Below, in pieces: positions 7,337-14,277 of a DNA stretch of 26,246 bases. How positions within the stretch are numbered: position 1 is the first letter of the stretch; each line of letters begins with the position of its first letter. Under the pieces are notes generated by a model, which had not been told where the DNA came from, ran no database searches, and saw only the letters and a list, made by a program, of their open reading frames with translations. The position numbers and the translations under genes were made by a program. The stretch is from DAOUBA01 sp034432855 (lineage in GTDB: Bacteria > Chloroflexota > Anaerolineae > B4-G1): the NCBI GenBank assembly GCA_034432855.1, contig DAOUBA010000101.1, forward strand, positions 1 to 26,246. The letters run 5' to 3'.

Positions 7337-8011
7337 CTAGGCGTGCCTCTCTACCGTTTCCCGCATCCGAATCGTCACGCCGAAAGCCAAGCCCAGCGAC
7401 AGCAGGTAGAACGCGCCATAGGGGATGATGACCCCTGTTTTCATCGTGTAGGCCAGCACCGTGAAAGCCACGAACAGCACGCCCTGTACGATTGTCCATG
7501 CTCGCAGAACGCGCCGAAAATCCGTATCCGTCCCTTGTCTGCGTGCTCCCATCTCCAGCGCCAGGAAGAAGAGGGCGAAGAAGAGAAACTCGACCGGTAG
7601 CATGAACCTTTTCCACTGCTCGGGCGGTGTAGTCCGACTCCACAGGTTGACCCACGACGGGATAGGCCACAGGATTTCCACTCCGTTGAACCAGACCAGG
7701 AGGTCGAGCAGGATGTGCATCAGCACGCCTGCGCTCAGCCCCCGGCCCAGGTTGCTCCATTCAGGACGCTTGACGATCCAGGCCGCTATCTGGAAGACGG
7801 CGACGAGCGCGGCGACGAAGAAGAGACTGTGCGTGAAGGTGCGGTGGAGACCCTCGGTAGGCAGCCGGGCAAGTGTGGCGACGGCGACAGCCAGGTTATC
7901 GGCGTCGGGCAGCAGGTTGCCCAGGACGAGGCCCAGTGCCAGCCACTTGTGGCTGGGAACCCATTTGCGCGCGGCTATGCCGACCAGACCATGGATCCCT
8001 GCTTGTGCCAT
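7337..8011 (-). CDS. YdjM-like membrane-bound metal-dependent hydrolase
   Basis: An inner-membrane protein of 224 residues resembling the YdjM/DUF457 family of putative metal-dependent hydrolases. The metal-site motifs 'GNLLPDADNL' (about residues 31-40) and 'HRTFTHSLFF' (about 56-65) are visible, followed by 'MHILLDLLVWFNGVEILWP' and four or five hydrophobic segments. The start at 8011 has AGGAGG eight bases upstream; a longer frame to 8239 overlaps selD and is rejected. It lies 37 bp after selD on the same strand and is probably cotranscribed with it. No direct link with selenium is known. Confidence 0.85.
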   Translation of the reverse strand: MAQAGIHGLVGIAARKWVPSHKWLALGLVLGNLLPDADNLAVAVATLARLPTEGLHRTFTHSLFFVAALVAVFQIAAWIVKRPEWSNLGRGLSAGVLMHILLDLLVWFNGVEILWPIPSWVNLWSRTTPPEQWKRFMLPVEFLFFALFFLALEMGARRQGTDTDFRRVLRAWTIVQGVLFVAFTVLAYTMKTGVIIPYGAFYLLSLGLAFGVTIRMRETVERHA

Positions 8012-8048
8012 CTTTCGATCCTCCTCTCTCGTTGCTGATAACAACTCT

Positions 8049-9095
8049 CTATTGCACTGCGATCCCCTCCCCTTCCACCACCTCGCCCACCACCCAGCAG
8101 GGGGCATCTGCGGCGGCAAAGCGGGCGAGGAGAGTGTCGAGGTGCCCCGGTGGGATCGCGGCCAGCAACCCTCCCGAAGTCTCCGGTGTGAAGAGCAGCA
8201 TCCGCCGCTCCTCGGAGAGCGCAGAAGCAAAATCCACATGGCCGATATAGGCGTCGCGGTTGCGGCACGCGCCGCCGGGGAAGAGATTCAGTTCGGCGTA
8301 CTCCAGTGCCCCAGGCAGGAAGGGCAGTCGCTCGAAGTGGAAACGGAGCCGCGCTTTACTGCGTTCGGCCATCTCGTAGGCGTGGCCCAGGAGCGAAAAG
8401 CCGGTCACGTCGGTGCAGGCGTGTACTTCGCTCTCTTGCAATAACTGCGCGGCCTGCCGGTTCAGCCGCTTCATGCTCGCCACCGCTGCGGCAACGTGCG
8501 CGGGATCGGCGGCATCGCCCTTGAGCGCCGTGGTGATCAGGCCCACGCCCAGTGGTTTGGTCAGCACAAGCACGTCGCCGGGACGTGCTCCCCCCTTGGT
8601 GAAAATGTGTTGAGGATGGACCAGCCCCATCACTGCCAGCCCGTAGACTGGCTCCTTGGCGTCAATCGTGTGGCCGCCTGCGAGTGCCGCTCCTGCTTCG
8701 GCGACCTTTTCCGCGCCCCCCCGCAAGATTTCGGCAATAATCTCGGGCGGCAGATCGGGAGGAAAGCCGCAGATGTTGAGCGCGAGCGTCACCTCGCCGC
8801 CCATCGCATAGACGTCGCTCATCGCGTTGGCAGCGGCGATCGCGCCATAGTCGTAGGCATCATCCACGACCGGCGTGAAAAAGTCCACCGTCTGGATTAC
8901 GGCGATCTCGTCCGTAATCTTGTAGACGGCAGCGTCGTCGCTCACCTCCAGGCCGACGAGCAGATTGGGATACCGTTCGGCGGTGAACATCCCCACCAGC
9001 GGGCGCAGCACCTGCGCCAGGGCATCGGGCCCGCGCTTGGCCGCTCAACCCGCGGCGCTGGCGAGCGCCGTCAGGCGGATTTCCTGATCGCTCAC
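8049..9095 (-). CDS. selD: Selenide, water dikinase, itself a selenoprotein (Sec17)
   Basis: SelD makes selenophosphate from selenide and ATP, the selenium donor for selenocysteine-tRNA and for selenouridine. A conventional frame begins only at 9011 (MLRPLVGMF), lacking the catalytic N-terminus. Reading through a TGA at 9045-9047 and starting at GTG 9095 (AAGGAG eight bases upstream) gives a full-length 348-residue protein. Its opening, ...LTALASAAG-Sec-AAKRGPDAL, matches the SelD active site with Sec17 and Lys20. Downstream are 'SDVYAMGG', 'GGHTIDAKEPVYG' and 'CTDVTGFSLLGH'. A SECIS-like hairpin follows the UGA. The genome must therefore encode SelA, SelB and tRNA-Sec elsewhere. The other Cys of the usual ASCAG motif is Ala here. 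Confidence 0.93.
9014..9047 (-). promoter_or_regulatory. Bacterial SECIS-like element for the selD UGA codon
   Basis: Immediately after the UGA (9045-9047) and an eight-base spacer, the RNA can form GCGC-GGGC stem arms with loop CCGAU, closing as GCCC, a UG bulge and GCGC (9036 down to 9014). The position, size and a G in the apical loop fit a bacterial SECIS recognised by SelB. Confidence 0.65.
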
Positions 9096-9111
9096 GATTG
9101 GGGCTCCTTTT

Positions 9112-9176
9112 ACGTATTGCGTACTGCGTATTGCGTATTCCGTATCGCGTGAACGGGGTACGCAATACGCAGTACG
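9112..9176. repeat. Palindromic heptamer repeat (TACGCAA family) between cysK and selD
   Basis: A perfect 18-bp inverted repeat (CGTACTGCGTATTGCGTA at 9120-9137, complement at 9159-9176) with a 21-bp loop, built from the heptamer TACGCAA. It fills the 84-bp gap between cysK and selD. The strong hairpin could influence readthrough or mRNA stability between the two genes. Confidence 0.8.
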
Positions 9177-9179
9177 TTC

Positions 9180-10067
9180 TTACATCAGCGCCGTGCTAAA
9201 GTAACGCTCCGCGCGATCGGGCAGGACGGTAGCGATGTTGCCGGCAATCTTGCGCGCCATCTGGCGGGCGGCCCAGACGTTCGCGCCGGATGAAATCCCC
9301 ACCAGCAGGCCGTAATCGCGGCCCAGTTCGCGCGTTGTCTCGATGGCGTCTTCATCCGAGACTTCCACCACATCGTCCACCAGCGAAAGGTCGAGAATGG
9401 GAGGCACAAAGCCGTCGCCGATGCCCTGAATCTGGTGCAGGCCCGGCTCGTGGCCCAGAATCGCCGAGACGTTCCTGGGCTCTACGGCGACGATCCGCAC
9501 GTCCGGCTTGTGCTCCTTGAGGAACTTGCCCACGCCCTGGAGCGTGCCGCCGCTCCCGACACCGGCAACAAAGCAGGCGATATCCCCGTTCAACTGTTCC
9601 CACAACTCGCGCGCTGTCGTCTCGTAGTGGATGCGGGGATTGTCGGGGTTTTCGAACTGTTGGGGGACAAAGATGCGCGGGTTCTCTGCCTGCATCTGCC
9701 GCACGCGCTCGACGGCGCCCCGGATGCCTTCTTGCGCCGGGGTGAGCACGAGTTCCGCGCCCAGCGTGCGGATCAATTTCTTGCGCTCCTCGCTCATATT
9801 CTCCGGCATGACGATGCGCACGCGGTAGCCTTTCAGCCGTCCCACCAGCGCGACGCCGATGCCGGTATTGCCGGAAGTCGGCTCGACGATGATGGAATCG
9901 GGATGGAGGCGACCGGCACGTTCGGCGCCTTCGATCATCGCCAGCGCCACGCGGTCCTTGATGCTGCCGCCGGGGTTGAGGAATTCGGCCTTGGCGTAGA
10001 CGTTCTCCCCGCGCAGGCGGATCAACGGGGTGTTGCCGATCAGGTCGAGAATGTTGTCGGTCAGCAT
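9180..10067 (-). CDS. cysK: Cysteine synthase (O-acetylserine sulfhydrylase)
   Basis: A PLP enzyme that forms cysteine from O-acetylserine and sulfide, 295 residues with complete family motifs: 'LIGNTPLIRL' (about 9-18), the PLP lysine in 'NPGGSIKDR' (Lys37), 'PTSGNTGIG', 'GVGSGGTLQG' and 'GISSGANVWAA'. It may be CysK or CysM; the sequence alone does not decide. ATG 10067 is preferred, although an in-frame ATG at 10085 inside the preceding gene is also possible. It begins four bases after the DUF3343 stop and precedes selD, so it sits inside the selenium cluster. A role in supplying cysteine for the desulfurase, or in handling selenide, is inferred only from position. Confidence 0.93.
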   Translation of the reverse strand: MLTDNILDLIGNTPLIRLRGENVYAKAEFLNPGGSIKDRVALAMIEGAERAGRLHPDSIIVEPTSGNTGIGVALVGRLKGYRVRIVMPENMSEERKKLIRTLGAELVLTPAQEGIRGAVERVRQMQAENPRIFVPQQFENPDNPRIHYETTARELWEQLNGDIACFVAGVGSGGTLQGVGKFLKEHKPDVRIVAVEPRNVSAILGHEPGLHQIQGIGDGFVPPILDLSLVDDVVEVSDEDAIETTRELGRDYGLLVGISSGANVWAARQMARKIAGNIATVLPDRAERYFSTALM

Positions 10068-10071
10068 GGAT

Positions 10072-10302
10072 TCACCACTCCTCATGAATCCCCTCGATCT
10101 CCATATGCGCTTTTTCCAACGCCCGGCGTGCCTCTTCGAGATCGCTGCGTGCGATCTCGAGACATGTACCGCAGTTGGAGGAGAGATGGCGCGGGACGGG
10201 AATCAGTTTCGCACGGATTCCTGCCCTGTACAGGATTTGCTCCGCGCGAATCGCGTGGCTGGTCGAATAGACCAGGATGATGGCACGGTCGGATTGACTC
10301 AT
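10072..10302 (-). CDS. DUF3343 protein, putative Se/S carrier
   Basis: A 76-residue cytoplasmic protein of the DUF3343 (putative Se/S carrier-like) family. The fold starts 'AIILVYSTSHAIRAEQIL' and carries the characteristic 'LSSNCGTCLEI' with two cysteines (Cys44 and Cys47) near the middle. Members are often encoded beside selD, yedE/yedF or Csd-type enzymes and are thought to carry a persulfide or perselenide. Here it is translated just ahead of cysK, with a four-base gap. It is divergent from the MazE-type antitoxin gene, 59 bp away. No clear promoter or ribosome binding site is visible upstream. Confidence 0.85.
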   Translation of the reverse strand: MSQSDRAIILVYSTSHAIRAEQILYRAGIRAKLIPVPRHLSSNCGTCLEIARSDLEEARRALEKAHMEIEGIHEEW

Positions 10303-10307
10303 GATAC

Positions 10308-10336
10308 TTGACTTTTCCCACTTATCCTTTTACAAT
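10308..10336 (+). promoter_or_regulatory. Promoter of the toxin-antitoxin operon
   Basis: TTGACT (10308-10313) and TACAAT (10331-10336) with a 17-bp spacer, 25 bp upstream of the antitoxin ATG, which has AAAGGAG as its ribosome binding site. Confidence 0.6.
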
Positions 10337-10361
10337 CCTATTGGACGAAAGGAGCAGAGCG

Positions 10362-10631
10362 ATGGGCATGAAATCTGTGTACATCCCGTCCACTTTGCAC
10401 GAGGAACTGAAGGTCCTCGCCGCCCGGAAGGGTAAGACCCTCAGCGAGGTCGTGCGCCATCTCCTCCGCGAGGGCCTGGAGCGCGAGCGTATTGCCGCGC
10501 CTGCCGAGCAGGAACTAGCAGAAGAGTATCGGGCCATGGCGCAAGAACACGCCCGCCTGGCCGAGGAGTCGGTTCATTATGTTGTGCAGGTCCTCGATCC
10601 TACGGAAGAGTGGGAGGAGTACCAGGAATGA
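10362..10631 (+). CDS. MazE-like ribbon-helix-helix antitoxin
   Basis: An 89-residue putative antitoxin. The N-terminus 'MKSVYIPSTLHEELKVLAARKGKTLSEVVRHLLREGLERE' fits a ribbon-helix-helix DNA-binding domain (strand, helix with KGKTLSE turn, helix). The acidic C-terminal half probably wraps the toxin. The start at 10362 follows AAAGGAG, and its end overlaps the toxin start (ATGA). It would bind its own promoter and repress both genes. Confidence 0.82.
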   Translation: MGMKSVYIPSTLHEELKVLAARKGKTLSEVVRHLLREGLERERIAAPAEQELAEEYRAMAQEHARLAEESVHYVVQVLDPTEEWEEYQE

Positions 10632-11074
10632 GCGATCTTGGTTATCGTCGTGGCGATCTGCTCCTGATAGACCTGCCCTTTGCGGACGTGACTCAGTCGA
10701 AAGTACGCCCCGCTCTTCTCGTCCAGAACGATGTGGCGAACAAGGTCAGCGGAAATCTGATCGTCGTCTCCATCTCTTCTCGCGTGCCGCAGCGCCTGCT
10801 CCCCACCCAATACAAGGTCACAGCCGGATCGCCGTTGGCGCAGGCGGCTGGGTTGCTGAGGGATTCTGTTGTGGATTGTAGCGTCATCTATACACTGGAG
10901 TCTGGCGAAAAACCCGTTTTCTTGCAATCGGTAGGGCCAGCGCTCCACAAAGGTCGCCTTTTGGGGAGAGAATCCCCACTCATCGGTCCAGAAAACGGGT
11001 TTTTGGGCGCTTTTCCTCCCCCGGTGATGTCGGAGATTGACGCGCGCCTCAAGATCAGTCTGGCGCTAACCTGA
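10628..11074 (+). CDS. MazF/PemK-family mRNA interferase with an in-frame insert
   Basis: A 148-residue toxin predicted to cut mRNA. MazF motifs include 'YRRGDLLLIDLPFADVTQSKVRPALLVQND', 'NLIVVSIS' and 'DSVVDCSVIYTLESG', and the family's closing helix 'VMSEIDARLKISL'. Usual members have about ten residues between VIYTLE and the FPPxVM motif. Here there are about 39, because the palindromic element at 10908-11004 lies in the frame and encodes KPVFLQSVGPALHKGRLLGR and following residues. Whether the toxin still works is doubtful but not excluded, since the insert lies before the last helix and keeps the frame. The 3' end overlaps the convergent desulfurase gene by 20 bp. Confidence 0.85.
   Translation: MSDLGYRRGDLLLIDLPFADVTQSKVRPALLVQNDVANKVSGNLIVVSISSRVPQRLLPTQYKVTAGSPLAQAAGLLRDSVVDCSVIYTLESGEKPVFLQSVGPALHKGRLLGRESPLIGPENGFLGAFPPPVMSEIDARLKISLALT
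10908..11004. repeat. MITE-like palindromic element inside mazF
   Basis: Perfect 15-bp terminal inverted repeats, AAAAACCCGTTTTCT (10908-10922) and its complement (10990-11004), bound a 97-bp element with an inner hairpin TGGGGA...TCCCCA. GGCG occurs just outside both ends (10904-10907 and 11006-11009), a possible target duplication. Counting one GGCG, the insertion is 102 bp or 34 codons and keeps frame. A shorter 81-bp insertion within the same stretch also restores a typical MazF frame. Confidence 0.65.
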
Positions 11075-12230
11075 TCTCTGCGGCAAGGGCTCGCACCGCC
11101 CGGAGTGCCGCGTCCACCTCTTCCTCCGTATTGAATGCCCCCAATCCCAAGCGCACCGTGCCGTCGGGGTACGTGCCGAGCGTCTTGTGCGCCGCCGGGG
11201 CACAGTGCAGCCCCACGCGGCACATGATCGCATACTCCTCGTCGAGCCGCTGCCCCACCTCCGAAGGCTCCTTGCCGGCGATGTTGAACGAGACGGTGGC
11301 GGTCTGACGGGCGGCGTCCAGCCCTCCATAGACGGTAACGCCGGGGATGGCGCACAAGCCATCTATCAGCCGCTGCGTGAGCATCGCCTCGTGGGTGCGG
11401 ATGGCCTCGACGCCCTGCCCCAGCACCCAGCGCACGCCGGCCTCCAGCCCGGCCAGGCCCACAACGTTGAGTGTGCCGCTCTCGTAGACATCGGGCAAAA
11501 AGTCGGGCTGTTCCTCACGCTCGGAGCGGCTGCCCGTGCCGCCGCGCTTCAGGGGCATCATCCATTTTACATCCACCCGCTCGCCGACGATCAGGCCGCC
11601 GGTGCCGGTCGGCCCGTAGAGCGACTTGTGCCCGGTAAAGGCCAGCAGGTCAATGCAATCCGTCTCGACATCTACCGGATAGGCCCCACCAGTCTGCGCC
11701 GCATCCACCAATAGCAGGGGCGACCCTTGTGGTCGCCGGCGCAATGCCCGTCCCACCTCCGCGACCGGTAAAATCGTCCCGGTCACGTTGGAGGCGTGGT
11801 TGAGCGCGACGAGCACGGTGTTGGGCCGGACCGCCGCCAGGATGTCGGCCGGATCGAGGAATCCCTCCGGCGAGCAGGGCACAACAGTCAATTCGACCCC
11901 CTCGCGCTCCAACTGACGCAATGGACGCATCACCGAGTTGTGCTCCATGCTGCTGGTGATGACGTGGTCGCCTGGGCGCAGGAGGCCACGCAACGCCAGA
12001 TTGAGCGCCTCGGTGGCATTGGCGCCAAAGACGACGCGCAGCGGGTCGGATACATTGAAGAGTGTCGCTACCGCTTCACGCGCCGCATAGACCACACGCG
12101 CCGCCTCCACCGAGAGACGGTGGCCGGAGCGACCGGGGTTGGTGCCGACCTCGTTCATAAAGCGTACCATCGCCTCGGCCACGCACGGCGGCTTGGGCCA
12201 GGTTGTGGCAGCATTGTCGAAGTAGATCAT
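11055..12230 (-). CDS. Cysteine desulfurase / selenocysteine lyase-like enzyme (EF2568-type)
   Basis: A class V aminotransferase-fold PLP enzyme of 391 residues. It begins abruptly at 'MIYFDNAATTWPKP', the short N-terminus characteristic of the EF2568 subgroup linked to selD. The PLP lysine is in 'TGHKSLYGPTGTGG' (Lys202) and the catalytic Cys in 'RVGLHCAPAAHKTLG' (about Cys343). It is expected to release sulfur or selenium from Cys or Sec as an enzyme-bound persulfide or selenide, probably for the TusA-like protein or SelD. ATG 12230 has AGGAG five bases upstream. It follows the TusA-like gene with a 46-bp gap that holds a perfect palindrome. Confidence 0.9.
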   Translation of the reverse strand: MIYFDNAATTWPKPPCVAEAMVRFMNEVGTNPGRSGHRLSVEAARVVYAAREAVATLFNVSDPLRVVFGANATEALNLALRGLLRPGDHVITSSMEHNSVMRPLRQLEREGVELTVVPCSPEGFLDPADILAAVRPNTVLVALNHASNVTGTILPVAEVGRALRRRPQGSPLLLVDAAQTGGAYPVDVETDCIDLLAFTGHKSLYGPTGTGGLIVGERVDVKWMMPLKRGGTGSRSEREEQPDFLPDVYESGTLNVVGLAGLEAGVRWVLGQGVEAIRTHEAMLTQRLIDGLCAIPGVTVYGGLDAARQTATVSFNIAGKEPSEVGQRLDEEYAIMCRVGLHCAPAAHKTLGTYPDGTVRLGLGAFNTEEEVDAALRAVRALAAEIRLAPD

Positions 12231-12240
12231 GGTGCTCCTG

Positions 12241-12273
12241 AGACCTCCGAGGTCTTGGAGACCTCGGAGGTCT
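12241..12273. repeat. Perfect palindrome AGACCTCCGAGGTCT pair
   Basis: Two 15-bp arms (12241-12255 and 12259-12273) are exact reverse complements with a 3-bp loop. Each arm is also nearly self-complementary, so cruciform and tandem small hairpins are both possible. It lies between the TusA-like and desulfurase genes, four bases from the tusA stop. Confidence 0.8.
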
Positions 12274-12276
12274 ATC

Positions 12277-12486
12277 TTACTTGCTCAGCGTCAGTTTGAA
12301 CTCGCCGTTCGACTCTTCGATCTGAACCTTGCAGCCCGCCTTTTCCGCCATCCGGCGCACGTTCTCGCGCGCGGTCGCGGTGTCCACCCACACCTCGATC
12401 GGGAATTGGCCGGCGTCAACGGCCCGACGGGCCAGGATGACCGGCTGCGGGCAGGAAAGCCCACGGGCATCTACTGTAGTGGCCAT
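12277..12486 (-). CDS. TusA/YedF-like sulfur (selenium) carrier
   Basis: A 69-residue TusA-domain protein with the catalytic CPQP motif (Cys12) after 'VDARGLS'. Cys12 would carry a persulfide or perselenide received from a desulfurase. The start at 12486 is preceded by GGAGG nine bases upstream. It is placed four bases after yedE and before the desulfurase gene. In other genomes the YedF partner of YedE has a TusA domain plus a second domain; only the TusA part is present here. Confidence 0.9.
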   Translation of the reverse strand: MATTVDARGLSCPQPVILARRAVDAGQFPIEVWVDTATARENVRRMAEKAGCKVQIEESNGEFKLTLSK

Positions 12487-12490
12487 TATA

Positions 12491-13615
12491 TCACACCTCC
12501 GTTTTTTGGTGGCGCATTGTGAACCCAAGCACGATGCAAAAGACCAATCCCAGCACCACGGCGGCCATACCGTAAGGCCCGATGCCGCCGACCTTTTGGA
12601 CGCCTTCTGCGACGGCATCCGGCGTGCCGGCGAGGGCAAAATTGTGCGCCAGCCCTGCGCCGGTAATCATCCCCAGCACGAACACGGCAGCGTCGCCATC
12701 CCCTTCGCCGGCGAGGAACAGTTGCCGGCCGGGACATCCGCCCGCCAGTGCAAAGGCCAGCCCGGCCAACGCCATGCCGAGAAAGTTCCACAGGTGCTGG
12801 CTGTGAGCGATGGGCTGGCCGAAGAAAGCGGGGGTGCGGAACTGCCCCAGGATCAGGTTCGTGACGATGGCAACCACCACCAGCGCGCCCACGCCGCTGA
12901 TCAGATGAGTGTCACGCATCAGGATCACGTCACGGATAGAACCCATCGTACAAAAGCGCGTGCGCTGCGCCAGGAAGCCGATGACCAGCCCCACGCCCAG
13001 CGAGACGAGCAGCGGCGCGTACATCGAGCCCGGCCCGCTCTCGCTGAAAAAGAGCGCGCCGCTATCACTGACCTTGACCCGAAAGACGCGCAACAAGAGC
13101 AAGCCGACCATAATGCCCGGCATGATCCAGCCGACAGCGGGGTAGGTCTTGTACGCGCGGCCCAGGTCATAGCCGGCCTTGAGGAACTGCACGCCGACAA
13201 AGATTCCGCTTACCAGGCCGGCCAGGCCGACCACGGCATTGAGGTCGCCGGCCGAGAACCGCAGCAGCGCCCGCCAGGGGCAGCCGAGGAAAACGAGTGC
13301 CCCGATCATCGCAAACATCCCCAGGGCGAAGCGGACGATGGGGGCCGAGCCGGCGCGGGCCTTGAACTCGCGGAAGATGAGCGCCGCCACTGTTGCGCCC
13401 AGCACGAAGCCGATGATCTCCGGCCGCAGGTACTGGACGGGTGCGGCGCGGTGCAGCCCCAGGGCGCCGGCGACATCGCGCTCGAAGCAGGCCACGCAGA
13501 TGCCCATGTTGGGCGGGTTGCCCCACTTTTGCAGGAGCGGGGCCAGGAGGCCGATGACGGCTCCGGCCACGATGATGCCCCAGCGCGAGGCAAAGAAACG
13601 GGTCACTCTGGACAT
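12491..13615 (-). CDS. yedE: YedE-type selenium metabolism membrane transporter
   Basis: A 374-residue inner-membrane protein of the YeeE/YedE (sulfur transport) superfamily, of the selenium-linked YedE branch. It has about ten hydrophobic segments. Highly conserved motifs are 'NMGICVACFERDVAGALGLHR', 'VQYLRPEIIGFVLG', 'GCPWRALLR', the second Cys motif 'QRTRFCTMGSIRD', and 'GGCPGRQL'. The cysteines line the transport path in the YeeE family. It is predicted to import a selenium (or reduced sulfur) compound and pass it to the TusA-like carrier four bases downstream. The ATG at 13615 has AGGAGG eight bases upstream. The upstream leader (13616-13850) is highly structured. Confidence 0.9.
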   Translation of the reverse strand: MSRVTRFFASRWGIIVAGAVIGLLAPLLQKWGNPPNMGICVACFERDVAGALGLHRAAPVQYLRPEIIGFVLGATVAALIFREFKARAGSAPIVRFALGMFAMIGALVFLGCPWRALLRFSAGDLNAVVGLAGLVSGIFVGVQFLKAGYDLGRAYKTYPAVGWIMPGIMVGLLLLRVFRVKVSDSGALFFSESGPGSMYAPLLVSLGVGLVIGFLAQRTRFCTMGSIRDVILMRDTHLISGVGALVVVAIVTNLILGQFRTPAFFGQPIAHSQHLWNFLGMALAGLAFALAGGCPGRQLFLAGEGDGDAAVFVLGMITGAGLAHNFALAGTPDAVAEGVQKVGGIGPYGMAAVVLGLVFCIVLGFTMRHQKTEV

Positions 13616-13682
13616 TCGAACACCTCCTGTCAAATGATGGTCTCCACACGCAGCCGGCAGGCTGCGGCGTGGGCAAAGGGAA

Positions 13683-13712
13683 AGCCGCCGCCAGCACACG
13701 CCGGCGGCGGCT
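13683..13712 (-). terminator. Terminator-like GC hairpin
   Basis: A perfect 10-bp stem (AGCCGCCGCC with GGCGGCGGCT) and 10-nt loop, followed on the minus strand by a weak pyrimidine tail TTTCCCTTT. It could end the mntA-hepT transcript, or act as the attenuator of yedE. The interrupted T tract makes strong termination uncertain. Confidence 0.4.
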
Positions 13713-13820
13713 CCCCATCAGGAGGTGCCCAATGAGCGGTCACGGGGCGGTCACGCCATCGCTCCGCCGCCGTGTGTGCTGGCCGGATACGGAGACGCCT
13801 ACGGCGTCCCGGTTCGAGGT

Positions 13821-13850
13821 TCAGGTTCGGCGGTAGAGCAGCGTGAACAT
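13821..13850 (-). CDS. Possible 9-residue leader peptide after hepT
   Basis: ATG at 13850 is preceded by AAGGAG with seven bases between, the site overlapping the hepT stop codon. The frame encodes MFTLLYRRT and ends in TGA at 13821-13823. It lies at the front of the structured yedE leader, where a short translated peptide could steer folding. It may be chance, as nothing else supports translation. Confidence 0.25.
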   Translation of the reverse strand: MFTLLYRRT

Positions 13851-13854
13851 GTGT

Positions 13855-14277
13855 TTACTCCTTCTGCGTGAAATCCAGGATGTACTTGATGTATGTCTCA
13901 AAGTCGTTCAGGTTTTCACGGAGGATGCGGTACACGATTTCGTCGTCAACTTCCCAATACAGGTGCACCAGCCGGTTGCGAAAACCGACCATCTTGCGCA
14001 ATGTGGGCATGAAACTTGCCGGCAGGATGCCGTTCTCGTGCAGTACAGCAAAGGTGTCGTAATAGTCGCTGGGTGTGCGATAGCCTTCATCGGCGACGAT
14101 GTGGTGAGCGATGTCCAGACAACACTCGATCGAGACTTGCAACAGATGCTTGGCGCTCTCGACGTTAGCAAAATTTGCCAGAAAGGCCTCTCGGGGAAGT
14201 GCAGCCAGCACCTCGAGTTTCCTCAGGTATCCGCGCAGGTTGTTGAGGATCGAGGTCAGCGTGGCAGGATCAACCAT
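13855..14277 (-). CDS. hepT: HepT-like (HEPN/DUF86) RNase toxin
   Basis: A 140-residue all-helical HEPN protein of the DUF86 family, which acts as an RNase toxin, cutting RNA at the RX4HXY site. The motif is present as R-NRLV-H-L-Y at about residues 100-107. Paired MntA proteins neutralise HepT by adding AMP to the tyrosine of this motif (Y107 here). ATG 14277 overlaps the end of mntA by eight bases, showing translational coupling. The region upstream of this start in the same frame is antisense or off-frame to mntA and is rejected. Confidence 0.9.
   Translation of the reverse strand: MVDPATLTSILNNLRGYLRKLEVLAALPREAFLANFANVESAKHLLQVSIECCLDIAHHIVADEGYRTPSDYYDTFAVLHENGILPASFMPTLRKMVGFRNRLVHLYWEVDDEIVYRILRENLNDFETYIKYILDFTQKE

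Larger units (their letters stand above)
13616..13850 (-). promoter_or_regulatory. Structured leader before yedE (candidate attenuator or riboswitch-like RNA)
   Basis: On the minus strand the 240-nt gap before yedE holds several strong hairpins: GACGCC/GGCGTC (13794-13808), a perfect 10-bp GC stem at 13683-13712 with a 10-nt loop, and CGCAGCC/GGCTGCG with flanking pairs at 13644-13672. Segment 13764-13782 (CCGCCGCC and GTGTGCTGG) is complementary to 13691-13710, the region that also forms the loop and one arm of the 13683-13712 hairpin, so the two pairings exclude each other. No -10/-35 promoter is obvious here, so transcription may enter from mntA-hepT. It resembles no riboswitch class I know. 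Confidence 0.5.

Noticed and set aside
7461..8444. Plus-strand 327-codon frame opposite selD and the YdjM-like gene
   Set aside because: No recognisable motif; it lies wholly antisense to two well-supported genes.
9012..9095. selD as a frameshifted or nonsense pseudogene
   Set aside because: The TGA is exactly at the Sec position of SelD, is followed by a SECIS-like hairpin, and the frame upstream is intact with a good ribosome binding site.
12329..13735. 468-codon plus-strand frame opposite yedE and the TusA-like gene
   Set aside because: Its translation is rich in His, Gln, Asp and Arg with no family motifs, and the minus-strand genes are clearly real. It is a GC-driven shadow frame.
13732..13839. 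35-codon plus-strand frame in the yedE leader with an AGGAGG upstream
   Set aside because: It overlaps strong palindromes with no family signal and composition is Arg-rich; the AGGAGG is probably chance within GC-rich leader sequence.
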